A stretch of DNA of 6,903 nt from JBGTKH01 sp041744735 (lineage in GTDB: Bacteria; Planctomycetota; Planctomycetia; Pirellulales; Pirellulaceae), in the NCBI GenBank assembly GCA_041744735.1, contig JBGTKH010000149.1:1-6903 (forward strand). The letters are read 5' to 3'. The translations under genes and the position numbers were made by a program. Shown here in pieces: positions 5,286-6,903 of the stretch. A model generated the notes under the pieces. That model was not told the DNA's origin and did no database searches. It worked only from the letters and a program-made list of their open reading frames with translations. Within the stretch, counting starts at the first letter, position 1, and every line of letters starts with the position of its first letter.

Positions 5286-6494
5286 TCATTCACACGGAGC
5301 CGTTCTGCCGCCGATCCCGAGTCGCATTAATGTCGACTTACCCGACAGCTTGTGAGCTTGCCGTGCCAGACGCCCCGCGTCGGTCCGACACACCGCTGAG
5401 TGTCTTGTCATTTCCCCTCCCGGCAGCTTGGCTCGGTAGAAGACGGAGTGGTGGCGGTTGTCGTCGTAGGCGAAGGTTAGGAACTGGCCGTCGGGGCTGA
5501 TGAAGCCGTCGGGGTAGTTGAGGCGGCCTTGGGGGCCGTCGCGGGATTGTTGAACCAGTACACGGCGGTAGGGCCAGGTTTTGAGGCCGTCGAAGCTGAT
5601 CCAGAGTGCCAGCGGGCTGCGGTGGTTTGGATTCGGATTGTGCAGTAGCGCCACGATGTCGCCGCCGAGACTGTAGAGCGTGGCCTTTGAGCCGGGGTTG
5701 GGGATGGTGGTTTTCTGCGCCAGCGCCGGCCAAGTTCGCCCGCCGTCCTTTGACTCCGCATAATAGAGCACGCTGCCGAGGTGGTCGGCGCGGATGAGCA
5801 TGGCGATCGTGCTTTTGGTTAGCTCGACGATGTTGTTCTCGGCCCAGCCGTGGTAATCGTCGTTGTCCGTGAGCCGGATGTTGCCGTGCTCGGTCCAGGT
5901 CTTCCCGCCGTCGTCGCTCATCAGCACGCCGTTGCGCGGATCGGTCGGCGGCGAGAAGCGGCGGATGTTGGAAATCGCTCGCGTGTCGGCGACTCGCAGA
6001 TAATGTTGAAACGGCAGCAGGATGCGGCCGTCGCGGGTGACGATGTGGTTGCGGATGAAGGTGCGATCGTGCAGGCGGCCGGGCGCCGGTTCGAGTTTGC
6101 TCCAGGTGCGGCACGAGTCGTCGCTGTGCGTCATCCATTCCTTCCAGCCGGCGAAGGTGCCGTCGTGAGTGGCCACGAACAGCGTGCAGCGATCGCCGTG
6201 GACCATCAGCTCCGAGGGTACCAGCGCGGCAGCCGGGTCCTTCGCCTTTACGCCGAGATCGATCGGCTGCATCGGCGTCCAGGTTTTTCCTTGGTCCTGG
6301 CTGCGCGAGATAAACACGCGATTGGCCGGCAGCGGTTCGGTGTGTCCGCCGCCGAGCATCACGGTGACCCACGATCCATCGGGCATCGCACGTACGGTCG
6401 TGTCGCAGGCCAATTGATTGGGCGGCTGGCCGTCGAAAATGATCGTCGTGAAGTCTTCCTTGGCGTCCGCGGCGGCTTGCCGATCCCAGTCCAC
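5286..6494 (-). CDS. Sialidase-family (BNR/Asp-box) protein
   Basis: A 402-residue six-bladed-propeller exo-sialidase-like protein. Five Asp boxes (S-x-D-x-G-x-x-W type) are visible: SRSQDQGKTW (63-72), a degenerate THSDDSCRTW (122-131, key glycine replaced by cysteine), SDDGGKTW (193-200), SKDGGRTW (248-255) and SFDGLKTW (300-307). Other family features are DTTVRAMPDG (31-40), WAENNIVEL (217-225) with a conserved Glu, an arginine in HNPNPNHRSP (285-294) at the expected third triad-arginine place, and LNYPDGFISPDG (325-336) near the usual nucleophilic Tyr. The enzyme class would release terminal sialic acid or a related sugar; the substrate is not proven. The GTG at 6494 is the nominal start, but no Shine-Dalgarno sequence or signal peptide precedes it, which is odd for a glycan-degrading protein. 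The frame is open back to the TAG (6539-6537) of the preceding sialidase. The last 44 residues, after FYRAKLP, are basic and look unlike the family core. Confidence 0.82.
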   Translation of the reverse strand: MDWDRQAAADAKEDFTTIIFDGQPPNQLACDTTVRAMPDGSWVTVMLGGGHTEPLPANRVFISRSQDQGKTWTPMQPIDLGVKAKDPAAALVPSELMVHGDRCTLFVATHDGTFAGWKEWMTHSDDSCRTWSKLEPAPGRLHDRTFIRNHIVTRDGRILLPFQHYLRVADTRAISNIRRFSPPTDPRNGVLMSDDGGKTWTEHGNIRLTDNDDYHGWAENNIVELTKSTIAMLIRADHLGSVLYYAESKDGGRTWPALAQKTTIPNPGSKATLYSLGGDIVALLHNPNPNHRSPLALWISFDGLKTWPYRRVLVQQSRDGPQGRLNYPDGFISPDGQFLTFAYDDNRHHSVFYRAKLPGGEMTRHSAVCRTDAGRLARQAHKLSGKSTLMRLGIGGRTAPCE

Positions 6495-6536
6495 GACCGC
6501 AGGCCGACTCGGTGGAGACTCGCGGGTTCCTGTCCG

Positions 6537-6902
6537 CTATTTCTCCGATGTGGCACGAACCTCATCCAACGCGAAGGTTGTGAAATACAACTGATAGTTT
6601 CCGTTTTCCCAACAGTCGTACAAAACGCCGATGCGACCGTTCGGTAGCAGCGCCATGCTCGAGTATTGACCGTCTCGCTTACGCAGTAGCAGCGAGCCGG
6701 CATCCCAGGTTTTTCCTTCATCGGGGCTGAGGCGCACGGTCAGGTTGTGGCGATTCGGACCCGCCGGGTGACAGTAGAGCCAGCGCGGTTTACCGTTGTC
6801 CGGCGGCAGCTTGAGCAGACTGGCCTGGCAGTGAGCGTCGAATGGCGATTCGTCAAAGCGTTTATCGGACCAGGTGGCGCCGTCATCGCGGCTGTCGATG
6901 AT
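6537..6902 (-). CDS. C-terminal part of a second sialidase-family protein (runs off the right edge)
   Basis: The last 121 residues of a BNR-repeat sialidase; the start is outside the window. It contains two Asp boxes: SRDDGATW near the fragment's start and SPDEGKTW, which directly follows HPAGPNRHNLTVRL. An arginine just before an Asp box matches the place of the third arginine that binds the sialate carboxylate in GH33 enzymes. Next comes DGQYSSMALLPNGRIGVLYD, the usual region of the nucleophilic tyrosine and its following strand, so the catalytic C-terminal half appears intact. It ends at TAG 6539-6537, followed in the same frame by the next sialidase. The pairing suggests local duplication or co-selection for sialoglycan breakdown. 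Sialidase superfamily membership is firm; exact substrate and the missing N-terminus are unknown. Confidence 0.82.
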   Translation of the reverse strand: MIDSRDDGATWSDKRFDESPFDAHCQASLLKLPPDNGKPRWLYCHPAGPNRHNLTVRLSPDEGKTWDAGSLLLRKRDGQYSSMALLPNGRIGVLYDCWENGNYQLYFTTFALDEVRATSEK

Positions 6903-6903
6903 C

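Noticed and set aside
5338..6372. Minus-strand 344-codon open frame overlapping the sialidase
   Set aside because: The product is dominated by arginine, proline and histidine, the signature of an off-frame reading of the sialidase gene.
5850..6647. Plus-strand 265-codon open frame
   Set aside because: It is antisense to both sialidase genes, whose Asp boxes prove the minus-strand frame; a GC-rich antisense shadow explains it.
6284..6724. Repeated CAGGTTTTTCCTT sequence (near 6281 and 6706) as a DNA repeat
   Set aside because: Both copies encode the GKTW part of sialidase Asp boxes, so the similarity follows from the protein motif.
1..6903. tRNA, rRNA, CRISPR array, insertion sequence or attachment-site repeats
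   Set aside because: Reading both strands I found no cloverleaf, regular repeat-spacer pattern, transposase motif or long direct repeat flanking the cassette.

Overview
The window looks like a Planctomycetota chromosome segment. It encodes a DUF3500-family exported protein, tandem BNR-repeat sialidases, and the signal-peptide start of what looks like a PSCyt1-type (planctomycete cytochrome c) protein. Base composition by eye is moderately GC-rich. This placement is inference from gene content; no rRNA, tRNA, CRISPR array or insertion sequence is visible. Every supported gene is on the minus strand, so biological order runs from the right end of the window to the left.

Right part (6902 to 5286): the C-terminal end of one sialidase, then a second sialidase of about 400 residues. 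The two lie in the same reading frame, separated by one TAG and a 42-base stretch that also reads as plausible protein. A 167-base gap follows (5285 to 5119). It holds two inverted repeats, a TTGACT box and a GAGGAG ribosome-binding-site-like sequence.

Centre (5118 to 1623): a tightly coupled three-gene cassette. First is an 868-residue gamma-class N6-adenine DNA methyltransferase carrying its own target-recognition region. Next is a 199-205 residue HNH endonuclease, overlapping by ATGA. Last is a 92-residue protein of unknown family, overlapping by TTGA. The likely job is restriction-modification or phage defence, with the methylase marking host DNA and the HNH protein cutting unmarked DNA; the small protein's role is unknown. 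No helicase, PglZ, translocase or separate specificity subunit is present, so it does not match BREX, DISARM or type I systems as I know them. It is the best candidate here for an undescribed system. A 40-codon protein-like frame with no good start follows the cassette (1622-1500).

Left part (1503 to 1): a candidate promoter, a DUF3500 secreted protein with a clear signal peptide and ribosome-binding site, a stem-loop after its stop, another candidate promoter, and the first 27 codons of an exported protein that runs off the window.
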